Below, piece by piece: positions 5,589 to 6,403 of a DNA stretch of 6,403 nt. The notes below the pieces were generated by a model. That model had not been told where the DNA came from. It saw only the letters and a list, made by a program, of their open reading frames with translations, and did not search any database. Positions within the stretch are counted from its first letter, which is position 1; the number at the start of each line of letters is the position of its first letter. Source of the stretch: an uncultured Cloacibacillus sp. (lineage in GTDB: Bacteria > Synergistota > Synergistia > Synergistales > Synergistaceae); NCBI GenBank assembly GCA_900544635.1, contig UQVV01000107.1, forward strand, positions 1 through 6,403. Direction: 5' to 3'. Position numbers and translations under genes: made by a program.

Positions 5589-6395
5589 CTAACCGAGCGC
5601 GACGTCGAGCGCCATCATGACGGCGAAGCCGATGAGGAAGCCCGTCGTCGCGAGGTCGCCGTTGCCCGAAGCCTGCGACTCCGGCACGGTCTCTTCGACG
5701 ACGACGAAAATCATAGCCCCCGCCGCGAAGGCAAGCGCGAAGGGAAGAACAGGCCGCGCAGCCCAGACGAGCAGAGCGCCGATGAAGGCGAAGACCGGCT
5801 CGACGATCGCGGAGAGCTGCCCGTAGAAGAAGGCGCGGGCGCGCGACAGCCCCTCGCGGCGCAGCGGCATCGAGACGGCGAGCCCTTCGGGGAAGTTCTG
5901 CAGCCCCATGCCGAGCGCGAGAGCGGCGGCCCCGGCGAACGTCGCCTCGGGCATCGCGCCCATCGCGCCGAAGGCGACGCCGACCGCGAGACCTTCGGGA
6001 ATGTTGTGCAGCGTTATCGCGAGCACGAGCAGCGTCGTGCGCCGCAGCGACGAGGGCGGGCCGTCGGGCGCGGTCTCCGCCATCGCAGGATGCAGGTGCG
6101 GCATCGCCATGTCGAGCAGCCGCAGCGCCGCGCCTCCCGCAAGGAAGCCCGCGACGGGCGGAAGCCAGCCCGGATAGCCGAGCTCCTCGGAAATTTCTAT
6201 CGCGGGCGCGAGCAGCGACCAGAAGCTCGCGGCGACCATGACGCCGCCCGCGAAGCCGAGCATCACGTCGAGCGTCTTCTGCCCAGGCCGCTTGGCGAGG
6301 AATACGCCGGACGCGCCGAGCGCCGTGAAGCCCCAGGTGAAGAGCCCGGCTATGAGCGCGCGCAGCGGCGGCGAGAGTTCCATGAAAAATTCCAT
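5589..6395 (-). CDS. ZIP family divalent metal transporter (GufA-like)
   Basis: A 268-residue polytopic membrane protein, predicted to import zinc or related divalent metals. It has about eight hydrophobic helices (near 12-33, 43-64, 76-96, 119-143, 150-176, 189-211, 216-236 and 248-266). Diagnostic metal-site motifs are HNIPEG (130-135) in TM4 and QNFPEG (166-171) in TM5, followed by IVEP (197-200), VVVEETVPES (231-240) and the C-terminal MALDVALG. The loop between TM3 and TM4 has only a short HLHP, not a long His-rich stretch. TM5 has Gln-Asn-x-x-x-Glu rather than His, as is common in the GufA-type branch. Metal specificity cannot be read from sequence. The start is uncertain: ATG at 6395 has only 8 visible upstream bases, while ATG at 6383 has a partial SD (GGA, 7 bases away). 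It ends 153 bases before lpxI and is probably a separate transcription unit; its own promoter lies outside the window. Confidence 0.9.
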   Translation of the reverse strand: MEFFMELSPPLRALIAGLFTWGFTALGASGVFLAKRPGQKTLDVMLGFAGGVMVAASFWSLLAPAIEISEELGYPGWLPPVAGFLAGGAALRLLDMAMPHLHPAMAETAPDGPPSSLRRTTLLVLAITLHNIPEGLAVGVAFGAMGAMPEATFAGAAALALGMGLQNFPEGLAVSMPLRREGLSRARAFFYGQLSAIVEPVFAFIGALLVWAARPVLPFALAFAAGAMIFVVVEETVPESQASGNGDLATTGFLIGFAVMMALDVALG

Positions 6396-6403
6396 CCGAT
6401 ACC

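Overview
The window looks like a piece of chromosome from a GC-rich Gram-negative-type (diderm) bacterium. Five protein genes, all on the minus strand, fill almost all of it. Gene content (lipid A enzymes with LpxI rather than LpxH), high GC combined with heavy use of the ATA isoleucine codon, and an unusual LpxK fusion fit a member of the Synergistota (Cloacibacillus/Synergistes-like). This is inference from recalled family patterns; no marker gene is present to prove it.

Reading in the direction of transcription (high to low coordinates): a ZIP-family metal transporter (6395-5589) ends just before a 153-base intergenic region. That gap holds a possible weak terminator hairpin, a probable extended -10 promoter and a leader with two small hairpins. 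From this promoter a tightly packed operon appears to run to the window edge: lpxI (5435-4620), lpxB (4635-3511), msbA (3511-1754) and lpxK fused to an LpxB-like glycosyltransferase domain (1749 to the edge, 3' end missing). lpxI/lpxB overlap by 16 bases, lpxB/msbA by one base (TAATG), and msbA/lpxK are 4 bases apart, so translational coupling is likely. Starts were set by Shine-Dalgarno (SD) spacing: lpxI starts at GTG, lpxB at TTG and msbA at ATG, each exactly 7 bases after a purine-rich SD.

The operon encodes four consecutive steps of lipid A supply. LpxI hydrolyses UDP-2,3-diacylglucosamine to lipid X. LpxB joins lipid X to a second UDP-diacylglucosamine to form the disaccharide. LpxK phosphorylates the 4' position. 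MsbA flips the finished lipid A/core across the inner membrane.

The most unusual feature is the last gene. An apparently complete LpxK module (about residues 1-360) runs without an evident linker, in one open frame, into a second module resembling the 'lipid-A-disaccharide synthase-related' proteins best known from cyanobacteria and Deinococcus. The operon therefore has a genuine LpxB and also a second LpxB-like domain of unknown substrate tethered to the 4'-kinase. The LpxK module also lacks two usually conserved glycines, one in the P-loop and one in the DDG motif, but keeps the catalytic aspartates. I saw no RNA genes, mobile elements, CRISPR arrays or integration signs.
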